This document shows positions 44,825 to 57,324 of a stretch of DNA of 64,000 bases, piece by piece. The stretch comes from Scilla litardierei (taxonomy: Eukaryota > Streptophyta > Magnoliopsida > Asparagales > Asparagaceae). Position 1 is the stretch's first letter; the number at the start of each line of letters is the position of its first letter. A program made the position numbers and the translations under genes. The DNA lies in NCBI GenBank assembly GCA_030789695.1, contig CM061141.1:173366807-173430806 (forward strand), read 5' to 3'. The notes beneath the pieces are model-generated. The model searched no databases, was not told the origin of the DNA, and worked only from the letters and a program-made list of their open reading frames with translations.

Positions 44825-46160
44825 TTTCCAATGTATGATAAAAATTGTATGTAAGTATTTTAACTTTCTTTCTTTACATTGTTTTATTTATATTATTTGT
44901 TTAAATGATCTTTTAAAAAATTTATTTATCGATTGTTGTCTAACATGCAGGTATATCATTATCATACGTTACCAAGCTTTAAAATGTGGACACACATTAC
45001 CATATATGGCAGGGTAAGAAATTTTTTCCTTCACTACATTTCATTGCATGACTTAATAGTTTTCGGTAAGCATTGTTTGATAAAATATATTGGTTTGTAT
45101 TTTTATATAGATAGATGATGATGAAGATTTGGCAAAAACTGTAAGTTTCTTATCATAATTCTACATTATATATTTTATCTACTATGTTTGCATTAACATT
45201 TTTGTTCTATTATGTTCTGTTACTTCAAAACAATCACATAAATGTCAAGCTACGGGGTTATATCGGATTTTGGTTTGATAAGGTATGCATACCGTTACAA
45301 ACATTCCCATTTTGCCATTAAAAATTAGTTACTGTTTTTTATTATTATTATTTTCAGCAAATTGGTAAAAGAACTTTACAAGCAACGGCTACGAGTCACA
45401 TTGAAGACAAAGCAATCTTCTTTTCCGAGGTAATATAAAAATCTTAGATTTTGTTTTTCAAAATATCATATTCATTGACCATCCAAATACCTTTTTTGTT
45501 ATAGAAGTGGAAGATGGTTCTTGCCGAGCTTGTTTGGTTCCAGAAAGCACGCCATCCACCACTCCAACGAAAAAGGTAAATAAATGTATAAATTTAAAAT
45601 TTTCCATATTATAAAATATATATTAATTTTTCTAAGAAATTTATGTTCTTAATTTATCTAGGTTATTGCTCATCCTATTAACTCTCCACTTTGGATTGAG
45701 CTTGACACGTCATCTTTTTATAATGTTATGATGAAAAGGTTTTCTGCTTAAACATGATGAAGGTAATAAAAGTGAGTTTTACAAATTAATTAGATATATC
45801 TTCGTTTCTAATTTTTCTATTCTAATCTATGATTTTATTTTTTATTTTCAGGACACACGGCACTAGCTTCATATGTAAATTTTGTTGGTTTTAAATGCCT
45901 GTGTGAGAGATGGTGTTTTTGAAGTTGGACTGCATGGTTCAATCAAAAGTGTATTTTTGTGTATATTTGTTCATAGTTAAGGGTTTTTTCTTTTCGCATA
46001 TAGTTTAGGTTGTGTGATATTATAAGTCGATGTAAAAAAATGTTGTCTTAAGTACTATTTTGGTTGAAAATATGATTTGGGGAAAACTCCCTTCAAAAAA
46101 TCACTGAGTACGACTATATCCATTGTAGAAGAAGGAAAATTTTACTAATATCCATGCAAA
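44825..46160 (+). other. exon-like pieces downstream of RepHel, not identified
   Basis: Several short open stretches sit between plausible AG and GT sites: around 45241-45284 (KLRGYIGFWFDK), 45360-45430 (QIGKRTLQATATSHIEDK), 45505-45575 (VEDGSCRACLVPESTP) and 45661-45750 (VIAHPINSPLWIELD). They could be a second Helitron gene or a captured gene. Plant Helitrons often carry an RPA-like gene, but I see no clear OB-fold signature. The rest is AT-rich noncoding DNA. Confidence 0.3.
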
Positions 46161-46641
46161 AAGTTTGTGCAGTCTTTTGGATTTTTATTTCCTTCTTTGT
46201 GTCATTTGGGAAGTTATGCCGATCTAATTTTTGTGGATTTTAGTGTCCGTATATTTTGTTGGTTTGGTTGCTTCATTTGCAGGTTTACAAGGAGACTTTG
46301 TGAATTTTATTTGAGTTGTTGGGTTTTCACATGCGAGGTCCCCCAAGCCCTTGGGTTTCTTCATTTGGACAGTTAAGGTAGGTAGTCGAGCTGTGAGTGC
46401 TTATTTTTTTTATTAATTATAACATTCCAGTAACTCTCCTATTCAAAATTGCCATGCATGCAAAGCATCATTCGAGCAATTTTTTCCCATGCTAATTGCA
46501 ATGCACGCAATCTCTGTTTGGTTATCTGTATTTTTTCTATTTTTGTGGAAAAATGGTGTTTCCCCCCGTACACACTGGTTAAATATTATTTTTTTGTCAT
46601 TATTCTTAACTAATACCATTTTTAGTTCAATTTTTGTGCAG

Positions 46642-46729
46642 GATATCATTCCAACTGTTTTTGACAACTTCAGTGTTAATGTCTCTGTAGACGGTAGCAT
46701 TGTCAACTTAGGATTGTGGAATACTACGG
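46642..46729 (+). pseudogene. captured ROP/RAC small GTPase exon
   Basis: After a GTGCAG acceptor one exon reads [18 protein letters not shown], then [12 protein letters not shown]. This is the effector loop (PTVFDNFS) and the G3 region of plant Rho-type (ROP/RAC) GTPases, which act in polar growth signalling at the plasma membrane. The conserved WDTAG of the nucleotide-binding G3 box is WNTTG here, so catalytic function would be lost even in a full protein. The exon ends at the usual ROP exon boundary after the G3 Gly, but no GT donor follows; the sequence runs directly toward the kinase fragment 63 bases later. Confidence 0.8.
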
Positions 46730-46792
46730 GTATTGCAATTTACATGAAGGTTCTTTCCAATTTGCTATTGCCAACACCTATGAGAAGTGCAG

Positions 46793-46919
46793 GTTTGTGA
46801 TTTTGGCCTTTCACGCTTGAAGCACAAATACTTTTTTGTCATCCAAATCCATGGCAGGAACGGTAAGACATCAGTAATGATTTATTTGCTTAATTGTGGT
46901 GGAGGATTGAAAGTTTGGA

Positions 46920-46975
<56 letters not shown>

Positions 46976-47050
46976 TATTTCAGCCCGAGTGGATGGCACC
47001 AGAGGTGTTGCGCTGCATTTTGCCATCGATCGATCCACGAGCGTTAACGG
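46793..47050 (+). pseudogene. captured Raf-like (CTR1/EDR1-type) protein kinase exons
   Basis: Exon 1 (46793-46862, after GTGCAG) reads [10 protein letters not shown], the DFG motif. A 1-base insertion shifts the frame, and the activation loop continues as NTFLSSKSMAGT in the next frame up to a GT donor at 46863. The intron contains a (TA)n tract (about 46923-46973). Exon 2 (from 46984, after TTTCAG) reads PEWMAPEVLR, the APE motif, then departs from the family. [10 protein letters not shown] and SSKSMAGT with PEWMAPEVLR are typical of plant Raf-like MAPKKKs. As a fragment with a frameshift it cannot be a kinase. Confidence 0.8.
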
Positions 47051-48071
47051 TGAGATTTGGTTCCTGCTCATCCTCTTTTTTACATCTTTTTAACACGTTT
47101 TTGGTAATTTTTAAGAGAGTAGATTGTGTATTTGGTCATTGCAATGATAATTGGGTTGTGATATGGATAAATTTAATAGAGTAGATTGTGTACTCGAATT
47201 GAATGCACTTTTCCGCAAACTCACGGTTTATTTGGTATTAATAATTGGTAAAGCAAACAATCGAGTATTTGTTTGCTTTACAATTCGACTCAGTCAAGCT
47301 TCGATTTTATCTTTGTGGTGGATTGTTTTCTCATGGCCTCATGGTTTTAATCTTGAGTGGCTCACGGCTTGCGCAGAGGAGTAAGCAGCTTATTTTGATG
47401 CTAAGTTTGGCTTATCAAGACATGTAATTTGTTTTGCTATCTCAAAATTCTTTTTGCTCACGACTCATCGAGCCATGTAATTTTTAGGCTCATGGATTAT
47501 ATTGTGAATGGCTCACGTCTCATTTTCTTTTCTTGCACAGAGGAGGAGCAATCAACTCATCCTGTTCTCAACATTTTTTACTCACAACTCATCAAGACAT
47601 GTAAGTTTTTTGTTCATAGCTCATCAATGCATGGATAAACATTAATACAAAAGTTTTTTGTGAGTTTTGATGTTTTGTACGATGCGAGGGATGTTCATTT
47701 CTTTCATCGCAAGGTGAGTTTTGGTATTCCCTTACACTTTGAATTGATGGATGATTTGGGTTTTGGCTAAATTGTTGAGGAGAAATTTATATGCTTTTGT
47801 TAGTTTTGATGGATTTAAGTTAAAGTATGATATTGTTGGTTTTTCTTGATTAGAAATTTCCTACTTAGGTTTTGACATTGAAGACTTCATTGACTGAAAT
47901 TGAAAGAATGATTTTATTTGTAGTTTTAGAGAGGAACTCCTTTATTTCCAACCGAACAAGTTGGGTTTATTTTTTCTGAGTTGGAGAAGCATCTTCATTT
48001 TTAATGCAATCTTTTGTTTGTTATTAATTGGAAACACAATTCCAAGTTTTCTTGAGTTAATTATATATGCA
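47051..48071. other. AT-rich DNA with GGCTCACG repeats, no gene
   Basis: Phrases such as TTTAATCTTGAGTGGCTCACGGCT (split here: TTTAATCTTGAGTGG and CTCACGGCT, about 47346-47370) are shared with both units of the first Helitron (about 14046 and 20149). This links the two Helitrons or their captured DNA. The last five bases, ATGCA, are the target duplication of the next element. Confidence 0.5.
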
Positions 48072-51000
48072 TGTCACGCCCCGCTTCCCAAAAATTAGGA
48101 GGCGAAGCGTGACAAGGCCCGCTTAGGCCAGAGCTGAGAAGCTTGGACCCAATAAGCGTCTGTAGGGGTACCATTTTAAAATTTCCAGGTTCTTGCATTA
48201 ATAAAATTCGGAACAATAGGAAGTACAGAAAGGAAATGGCATTCATTAAATTAGAGATATAATATCCAACATGTACAAAGTCTAAAAAAAGCCTAAGCGT
48301 GGCAACAAACTATCTAAAAGAAAACTGAAAGTAGTAACCTCTGAAAGTGACGACTAAAAGACCTCAAGGTCTGGTCCTTGTCAAGTACGTACTCTGGGTC
48401 GACGTCCTCAGCTCCTCGTACTCCAGTGAGTCTGCCTCGTCCACGTTTCTCTGGCTGAACACCTGACGTACAGCACCCAAGAGAAAGGAACTGTACGTCA
48501 GATAAAGTCTACAAGAAGGGTTAGACTTTACTGCAAGTGCACCGAACTTTAAACAACGATTTACTGGTTGATTAGCATGTTGAGGTTCTAACAGACGGTT
48601 TACTGGTTGAATAGCATGCTGGAGTTATAACAGAGTAACAAACAGAAGTAACGCATCAGGAAAGTAAAGCGTAGCAAGTAGTAGTCGTAGCGTGTGCTAC
48701 CAACTTCTGGACTAACCTACAGGTGTCAAGACAAGTCGGGACGTGACGGGACAAGACAAGACAAGACAAGACAAGTGAGACACGAAAAGGGTTCACGCCT
48801 TACGGTTCGAGGGGGATCAGACCCTCTTGCCGTGCGCACGCTCAACCCAACCCCAAACCCCAGGAACTCAGGACAAGATTTACAGGGATCATTTCCGCTA
48901 GGGAAACATCCGAAACGCCCGAAGGCTTTTTGTGCAACAAGGATCACTTCCGCGGGGGAAAGCATCCAAAACGCCCGAAGGCTTTTTGTATCACGGGGAT
49001 CACTTCCGCTAGGGAAATCATTCGAAACGCCCGAAGGCTTTTTGTATCACGGGGATCACTTCCGCTAGGGAAAGCATCCGAAACGCCCGCAGGCTTTTTG
49101 TATAACTGTCACGGGGATCACTCTCGCATGGAGAGCATCCGAAACGCCCGCAGGCTTTTTGTGTAACAGGACACGACATGACAAGTGTAGGAAGTTGTTA
49201 TTCTAGGGTGTCCACACGCACACACACACATGATAGCCCTACAATATCAAAAGTTGTTGTTTGTCGAGCTTAGACTTCGTCGTCAAGTCTAAGTCGTCAG
49301 GGGCGTCCCAGACGCTATCATTTCACGTCTGGTTCTATATATTCACAGTCTAACAGTTCTAGCAATCTAAGACCAAAGCACGGTCAAAAACGCAAGTGGG
49401 TACACTTGCCTGCGGTGGCGAGGGTATCGTCTGTCCGGGGCGTCTCGTCCAGTCGTCGCGTCCGCGGTAGTCCGTCTGAAACAGTCACGGCGACGGTGTC
49501 AGGTCGCAATTTTAGAAATTCCTATTTAAGTTCGTTTCTAGGTTATCGGGACTACCCTATTTGTCAAAGTCACAATTTGGTGTTCTTGTTCAGCCTAAAT
49601 CGACCACTACCCTATATGCACAGAAAATTGTCCGATGGTCGATTTTCTATAGTGACAACATTTTACTGATGCGAAAAAGTAAATTTAATTGTAGTTGTCC
49701 AGTTTTAGTTTAGGGTTCAGTTTTGCTACGGTGTGGGTTTTACTACTCGTTAGGGAAACTAACCTCGTAATGTCGTCCAACAAGCGGAAGTCGGGTCTGA
49801 ACAGCGAAACGTCGACGTCATCTGGAACTCCTCGGCCGCGGGTAGCACAGCGAGGTACCTCTGGACAGCGGGGTGATGACGTGAAATCAGCGAGCTAAAC
49901 AGCGATCTCCTTCCCGTTGCGAGTAGCGCAACGGTTCTTCACGATAACAGCGACGTTGGCTAAAAGTACGTGCGTGTGGCAACGTACGTGAACTCCCAGA
50001 GTCCAAGGGGGCTGTAGGTAGATGAAGTGGGACCAAAGGAAGATGCTTGGCCCGGTGGATGGCCGACGGCGTGAGCGCACGGCGGTGGGCGGCCGTGAGA
50101 AGCCGGGGAGGACAGATTCGCGCCACGTACGTTGTCGCGCGTCTCAGTGAAATTTCAGAGACGAACAGCAGAAACGGGAATTTGCAGTGGGTAAAGGACT
50201 TCAAGAAGAAGCCAACGGCAGTGGAGTTGTCGCCGGGGGTGGTCGGAGGTGGCCGTGCGCGGGCGGCGAAGTTCAGCTTCCAGATCTGTGAAAAACAGCG
50301 GATGCGACATGTTCCGACGAGGATTCCGGGAGCTACAGATGGGCTATGAGCGTGAGAAAAATTTCAGTTGGTAGGTGGTTTCGATAGAAATCCAACGGCG
50401 ATAGGGTGGTCATCGTAGGTGGTCGGATTGTCGGTGGACGTGAGTTTTTCCGACGGTGGCGCAGATCTGTAAAACAGTCGTTTGGGTTGTTTTTGAAAGC
50501 GTTTTGAGGGAGATAGAGATGAGGGAAGAGGGTAAGGGGAGGTGGAGATGCTTGGGGGTCAGAGGGGAGTTGATCGAGGGTGGTGGTCGCCGGAGGGGGT
50601 GGCCGGAGGTGGCCGGCCGACGGTGTTTTCCGGCGAGGCGCAGTTCTGGCCTGGGCTGTGTTTTGTGTGGTTTTAGATGGCTTCTGAGAGCTTTGGAGAG
50701 GAGGAGGAGGAGGAGGAGGAGGAGGAGAGGGTGGTGGCCGGAGTTGGGGGGGCTGGTGGTGGTTGCCGGCGGCTGGAGGAGAAGCAAAGAGGCGGCTCAA
50801 TGGGTTCATGCGTGAGAAATACGGTTTGAGGTTGGATGTTGTTAAAAAGAGATGAAGTTTGCTATTTGGCTTTGGGATTTTGGTTAATTGGGAGAGAGCG
50901 ATAGGGATAGAAGGAGTGGAGTTTGAGATAAAGGAGGGTGACATTAGAGGCTGATGCATGATTCCCTCTTACGTTAGAGAGAAATGGGGGATTTGATTAG

Positions 51001-51421
51001 GATACTAATTAATCTGAATTTGAAAAGGTCAAAGGTTAATTAAGGAAGGAAAATTGATTAGGGGATAATTCTCGCTACGGGCATCGGAAAAATAATCCGA
51101 AAATACCGGGACGATCGTGGAGACGAGAAGTACGGAGATACGGTGTCCGATCGTGTGTAAAGCCTACCAATAATTTACGTAAAATTGGAAACGGCGTTTC
51201 GAGTCAAAATGACTAAAACGCCCCCACCATTCAAAGTCGTTTCGCGCGGAAACGAGCAGTGAAAGACGTTCCCAAAAATTACCATAAAATTCTACACTTC
51301 CTTACGGTCACAACGGCATATCACATCGTATATACCGAAAACAAGAAAGAGTCAAATAAAATACGCGCACGAAAGGTACGTGCACGTAGAAAATACGAAC
51401 GGTCGGAAAGCGGCCGTTACA
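48072..51421 (-). repeat. left (3') LTR of the LARD element
   Basis: Contains a five-unit array of about 60 bases (48885-49165) built on GGGATCACTTCCGC, ATCCGAAACGCCCG and AGGCTTTTTGT; a short CAAGA pentamer run near 48755-48775; and a (GGA)n tract near 50697-50730. Long open frames (for example 208 codons, minus, 50333-50959) arise from GC-rich simple sequence and change frame between the two LTRs. Confidence 0.95.
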
Positions 51422-53975
51422 TTCTACCCACCTTAGAAATGATTCCGTCCTCGGAATCACTTACACTAATAATAATACTATCTACCTAATCTCATACCCG
51501 CAACTCTCATATCTACACATAAAGATCGCTAATCCTATTACTCCAAACTACGTTCCTCAATAATCCATCACAATGCGTCTCTTCACTGGATAATGCTACA
51601 ATTAGAATCACGCCCTAGCATCTGACTATAAATCCATATTACCGTCCACAATTCAACAATCATTATGTCCCCAAAATAACATCCGTCACCTTAGCTCATA
51701 ATTCTTTTCCCCAAAATCAATGAACCAAAAACTACATCTATCCTTACTCTTAACATCTAACCTCCTAATAATACTAAACTCCATCTTCATAACATCTCAT
51801 TCATCTCGACATGTCGTATTACTTTCAATGTCTTCTCACGTCAACTTAATCATCGAACTTGATGCTTTAAATATTCTACTCATTCTCATGATCACTCCAA
51901 ATCATACTATCCCCGCCTAGCTACTCTTATCTATCACTCGTCCAAGTTTCAGATCGATTAAGTACTCATCTCCTATACATAATTTCATCCAATTAGAGTT
52001 CTCCATTGGGTCCTTCACACCTCGGTATAATAAATAAGTCTTGGACAGCCCATTCTTTTCATCCGAAAGAAATCTATTCCACTATCCCATTGTTCCAAAA
52101 TTGGCTAATCAGTGCTATAACAAATCTCATCTCTCCCTGAGCCTACCCGCAAACAAAATCCTACCACAATAATAGCTAGTCCCGAAACTATAACAACCAT
52201 AACATAGTATTTCTAAAAGGAGAGATAGAGAAGAAAAGGGAAACTTAAAACCAGTGACACATTTAAAACATTTGGAAAAACGTGTGGAGTCGTGGTAATG
52301 GACGAGGAAGATAATTGATTTGTGATCTTGTGAGCTAATTTCAAAAACTTTAAAGGGGTTGGTTTAAAAGAAAACGAAGTTTTGATACAATCACATTCAG
52401 TCAAAGTTAAGCTATTCTATAATCACGAAAACTACGTCTAAGGAAATTGTCTGCTATGACCCTATTCATATACGTATGAATAACGTCATTCAGACAACTT
52501 CAATCATATCATGGTTAACACTGAGTACACATTCAAGACACAAAAGGCCATCATCGGGATCCTAAATAACACACACTCATACAGGTCTACGCACTCTACC
52601 TATACTCATGCACCACAACGACATCACCTACCAAAAGGGACTTCTCCTAAACCGGAGATAACATAGACAACTACAAGGACTAATGTCTACACAACCTAAG
52701 GAAAAACAGAAGCCATGAGTATAACGAAAAGAATCGGAAGGAAAAAGTTCAAATAAGGCGGGATAAGGAGATAGTTGGTTGGATGGAACAAAAATATTTC
52801 TCAAAATAATTAAATAGATGGAAGAAGAATTACGTGTAAAATATGGTATCATATACTTTTATACTTATTAAAAAAATACGTAGAAAAGTGGGCAGATGTA
52901 GTAAATTACAATTCTGGGAAAGAGTGAGACGAAGGAAAGAAAGGTAGGGTGAGAAGTGATTATTTTGCAAATGAAAATAAGTTTACACAAAGATTTTGAA
53001 ATGTGGTCACGAAAAACATAGAACTGATATAACAATAATAATTAAATAATAATTGGAGTTCCCTCTGGTTTAGAAAATATTTTAAAAGTACGTGCGGTAA
53101 GTGATTAGCAATAAAAATTTTGTAGTTTGGAAAAGTAATATATATATATATATATATTGGATTATAGAATTTGATAACAAGGTTTTAAAAAAAACTGAAA
53201 CACGAAAGATGCCGATTTGAAAATAGGTACAAGATAGTAAAATAATTTTACAACCAGGGAGGTTTCAAGATTAGTGAAAGAATTTTAACTCAACCGAAAA
53301 ACAAGAATTTTGAAATATATAACATAGGGGTTTTCAAAGAAGTTAAGCTGAGCGAAAAACTTAATAGGAATTTCAAAAATACTTTTAGAGGCAGCAGACT
53401 TGGCAAGGGAAAAGACTCGAAGGATCAACGACACTCGTCAGGAACGATTACTTGAATTGGAAGAAAGGAAAAGATCGCATGATGGATACTCTTAAGATAC
53501 GATTCACGAAGCTACGATGGAACTCTACGGTCGATATCACGAAAAGGGTAATGATCAGGGAGACGCTAGAAGTCAGGGATTCTAATTATCGGGTCGTCTG
53601 AAGATCAGGAGAGCTCGGCGCTAAGATTTTCTAACGAGCTAAACTACAATCAGGATCTAAGGGGAAAGTTCCTAAGAGAATCAAGATTACGTTCTGCTGG
53701 GCTCGAAGTCAATGGAGCTGGGCGAGCGACTAAACTAAAAGCAGGACTCTAGAAATCTAATTTGGTCAGAGTCAAGTGGCTACTAAGGTATCCTAGGACG
53801 AGGATGTCTAATTCCTAACTAAGGCGTCAGACTGTCAAATTGGGACGTCAACCTAAGTCTTCCTACTATTTAAGACTGGGAAACTAATTCAGACTTGTAC
53901 GTGGATATTAGATGAATGCGGTACTTTTTATTGTTCCGAACTTTTGCATGACCTGCATGGGCCACCACTAAAACC
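51422..53975 (-). other. LARD interior, no coding capacity
   Basis: AT-rich with stops in all frames; the longest open frames are 60-75 codons without family motifs. The left edge, next to the 3' LTR, carries GATTCCG-TCCT-CGGAATC, a small inverted repeat, and the purine tract on the minus strand. The right edge holds the conserved leader and presumably the packaging signals. Confidence 0.8.
53949..53975 (-). promoter_or_regulatory. conserved leader next to 5' LTR, shared with the chromovirus
   Basis: The 27 bases beside the LTR (minus strand GGTTTTAGTGGTGGCC, then CATGCAGGTCA) are identical to 3033-3059. Position next to the 5' LTR suggests a role in priming or packaging. Confidence 0.7.
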
Positions 53976-56900
53976 TGTCACGCCCCGCTTCCCAAAAATT
54001 AGGAGGCGAAGCGTGACAAGGCCCTCTTAGGCCAGAGCTGAGAAGCTCGGACCCAATAAGCGTCTGTAGGGGTACCATTTTAAAATTTCCAGGTTCTTGC
54101 ATTAATAAAATTCGGAACAATAGGAAGTACAGAAAGGAAATGGCATTCATTAAATTAGAGATATAATATCCAACATGTACAAAGTCTAAAAAAAGCCTAA
54201 GCGTGGCAACAAACTATCTAAAAGCAAACTGAAAGTAGTAACCTCTGAAAGTGACGACTAAAAGACCTCAAGGTCTGGTCCTTTTCAAGTACGCACTCTG
54301 GGTCGACGTCCTCGGCTCCTCGTACTCCAGTGAGTCTGCCTCGTCCACGTTTCTCTGGCTGAACACCTGACGTACAGCACCCAAGAGAAATGAACTGTAC
54401 GTCAGGTAAAGTCTACAAGAAGGGTTAGACTTTACTGCAAGTGCACCGAACTTTAAACAACGATTTACTGGTTGATTAGCATGCTGAGGTTATAACAGAC
54501 GGTTTACTGGTTGATTAGCATGTTGGAGTTATAACAGAGTAACAAACAGAAGTAACGCATCAGGAAAGTAAAGCATAGCAAGTAGTAGTCGTAGCGTGTG
54601 CTACCAACTACGGGACTAACCTACAGGTGTCAAGACAAGTCGGGACGTGACGGGACAAGACAAGACAAGACAAGACAAGTGAGACATGAAAAGGGTTCAC
54701 GCCTTACAGTTTGAGAGGGATCAGACCCTCTTGCCATGCGCACGCTCAACCCAACCCCAAACCCCAGGAACTCAGGACAAGATTTACAAGGATCATTTCC
54801 GCTAGGGAAACATCCGAAACGCCCGAAGGCTTTTTGTGCAACAGGGATCACTTCCGCGGGGAAAAGCATCCGAAACGCCCGAAGGCTTTTTGTATCACGG
54901 GGATCACTTCCGCTAGGGAAAGCATTCGAAACGCCTGAAGGCTTTTTGTATCACGGGGATCACTTCCGCAAGGGAAAGCATCCGAAACGCCCGCATGCTT
55001 TTTGTATAACTGTCACGGGGATCACTCTCGCATGGAGAGCATCCGAAACGCCCGCAGGCTTTTTGTGTAACAGGACACGACATGACAAGTGTAGGAAGTT
55101 GTTATTCTAGGGTGTCCACACGCACACACACACATGATAGCCCTACAATATCAAAAGTTGTTGTTTGTCGAGCTTAGACTTCGTCGTCAAGTCTAAGTCG
55201 TCAGGGGCGTCCCAGACGCTATCATTTCACGTCTGGTTCTATACATTCACAGTCTAACAGTTCTAGCAATCTAAGGCCAAAGCACGGTCAAAAACGCAAG
55301 TGGGTACACTTGCCTGCGGTGGCGAGGGTGTCGTCTGGCAGGGGCGTCTCGTCCAGTCGTCGCGTCCGCGGTAGTCCGTCTGAAACAGTCACGGTGACGG
55401 TGTCAGGTCGCGATTTTAGAAATTCCTATTTAAGTTCGTTTCTAGGTTATCGGGACTACCCTATTTGTCAAAGTCACAATTTGGTGTTCTTGTTCAGCCT
55501 AAATCGACCACTACCCTATATGCACAGAAAATTGTCCGATGGTCGATTTTCTATAGTGAAAACATTTTACTGATGCGAAAAAGTAAATTTAATTGTAGTT
55601 GTCCAGTTTTAGTTTAGGGTTCAGTTTTGCTACGGTGTGGGTTTTACTACTCGTTAGGGAAACTAACCTCGTAATGTCGTCCAACAAGCGAAGTCGGGTC
55701 TGAACGGTGAAACGTCGATGTCGTCTGGAACTCCTCGGCGGCGGGTAGCGCAGCGAGGTACCTCTGGACAGCGGGGTGATGACGTGAAATCAGCGAGCTA
55801 AACAGCGATCTCCTTCCTGTTGCGAGTAGCGCAACGGTTCTTCACGATAACAGCGACGTTGGCTAAAAGTACGTGCGTGCGGCAACGCACGTGAACTCTC
55901 AGAGTCCAAGGGGGCTGTAGGTAGATGAAGTGGGACCAAAGGAAGATGCTCGGCCTGGTGGATGGCCGACGGCGTGAGCGCACGGCGGTGGGCGGCCGTG
56001 AGAAGCCGGGGAGGACAGATTCGCGCCACGTCCGTTGTCGCGCATCTCAGTGAAATTTCAGAGGCGAACTGTGGAAACGGGAATTTGCAGTGGGTAAAGG
56101 ACTTTAAGAAGAAGCCAACGGCAGTGGAGTTGTCGCCGGGGGTGGTCGGAGGTGGCCGTGCGCGGGCGGCGAAGTTCAGCTTCCAGATCTGTGAAAAATA
56201 GCGGATGTGACGTGTTCTGACGAGGATTCCGGGAGCTACAGATGGGCTATGAGCGTGAGAAAAATTGCAGTTGGTAGGTGGTTCGATAGGAATCCAACGG
56301 CGGTAGGGTGGTCGTCGTAGGTGGCCGGATGGTCGGTGGACGTGAGTTTTTCTGACGGTGGTGCAGATCTGTAAAACTGTCGTTTGGGTTGTGTTTGAAA
56401 GCGTTTTGAGGGAGATAGAGATGAGGGAAGAGGGTAAGGGGAGGTGGAGATGCTTGGGGGGGTCAGAGGGGAGTTGATCGGGGGTGGTGGTCGCTGGAGG
56501 GGGTGGCCGGAGGTGGCCGGCCGACGGTGTTTTCCGGCGAGGCGCAGTTCTGGCCTGGGCTGTGTTTTGTGTGGTTTTAGATGGCTTCTGAGAGCTTTGG
56601 AGAGGAGGAGGAAAAGGAGGAGGAGGAGGAGAGGGTGGTGGCCGGAGTTGGGGGGCTGGTGGTGGTTGCCGGCGGCTGGAGGAGAAGCAAAGAGGCGGCT
56701 CAATGGGTTCATGCGTGAGAAATAGGGTTTGAGGTTGGATGTTGTTAAAAAGAGATGAAGTTTGCTATTTGGCTTTGGGATTTTGGTTAATTGGGAGAGA
56801 GCGGTAGGGATAGAAGGAGTGGAGTTTGAAATAAAGGAGGGTGACATTAGAGGCTGATGCATGATTCCCTCTTACGTTAGAGAGAAATGGGGGATTTGAT

Positions 56901-57324
56901 TAGGATACTAATTAATCTGAATTTGAAAAAGTCAAAGGTTAATTAAGGAAGGAAAATTGATTAGTGGATAATTCTCGCTACGGGCATCGGCAAAATAATC
57001 CGAAAATACCGGGACGATCGTGGAGACGAGAAGTACGGGGCTACGGTGTCCGATCGTGTGTAAAGCTTACCAAGAATTTACGTAAAATTGGAAACGGCGT
57101 TTCGAGTCAAAATGACTAAAACGCCACCACCATTCAAAGTCGTTTCGCGCAGAAACGAGCCGTGAAAGACGTTCCCAAAAATTACCATAAAATTCTACAC
57201 TTCCATACGGTCACAACAGCATATCACATCGTATATACCGAAAACAAGAAAGAGTCAAATAAAATACGCGCACGAAAGGTACGTGCACGTAGAAAATACG
57301 AACGGTCGGAAAGCGGCCGTTACA
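53976..57324 (-). repeat. right (5') LTR of the LARD element
   Basis: Collinear with 48072-51421, with scattered substitutions and a few small indels, including a shorter, interrupted (GGA)n tract near 56598-56632 and the same five-unit array at 54787-55069. Confidence 0.95.

Larger units (their letters stand above)
26806..47640 (+). mobile_element. second, autonomous-type Helitron (3' end not located)
   Basis: The 5' end reads TATTCTATAAACCATGACC and then TTTTTTGAATTTTGTCC, which aligns with the terminus of the first Helitron (TATTCTATAAAAGAGAGGAC, TTTTTGAATCTTATCC). The exact first base is blurred by the AT tract (26806 or 26811). A RepHel gene lies downstream on the same strand at 38386-44824. 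No hairpin plus CTRR end was found, so the right limit given here is only the end of material that I associate with it. An LTR retrotransposon (30003-37433) is inserted in it. Whether the ROP and kinase fragments belong to it is inferred from position. Confidence 0.5.
48072..57324 (-). mobile_element. LARD-like non-autonomous LTR retrotransposon, complete
   Basis: 3350-bp LTR (48072-51421), 2554-bp interior, and 3349-bp LTR (53976-57324), with TGTCACGCCCC...GGCCGTTACA ends and the 5-bp duplication ATGCA at 48067-48071 and 57325-57329. No gag or pol motif is found in the interior. Minus orientation follows from the leader beside the right LTR: 27 bases (53949-53975) are identical to the leader beside the chromovirus 5' LTR (3033-3059). 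The purine-rich AAGGTGGGTAGAA abuts the other LTR on the minus strand. Large LTRs plus a coding-free interior match large retrotransposon derivatives (LARDs). Confidence 0.95.

Noticed and set aside
46923..46973. Second (TA)n tract as a flank of the RepHel Helitron
   Set aside because: It lies in the intron of the kinase fragment and is not preceded by a hairpin and CTRR.
50333..50959. 208-codon minus-strand frame in the LARD LTR, same length in both LTRs
   Set aside because: Composition is Pro/Ser/His-rich simple sequence around a (GGA)n tract, and the two LTR copies switch frame in the middle, so the protein sequence is not conserved.
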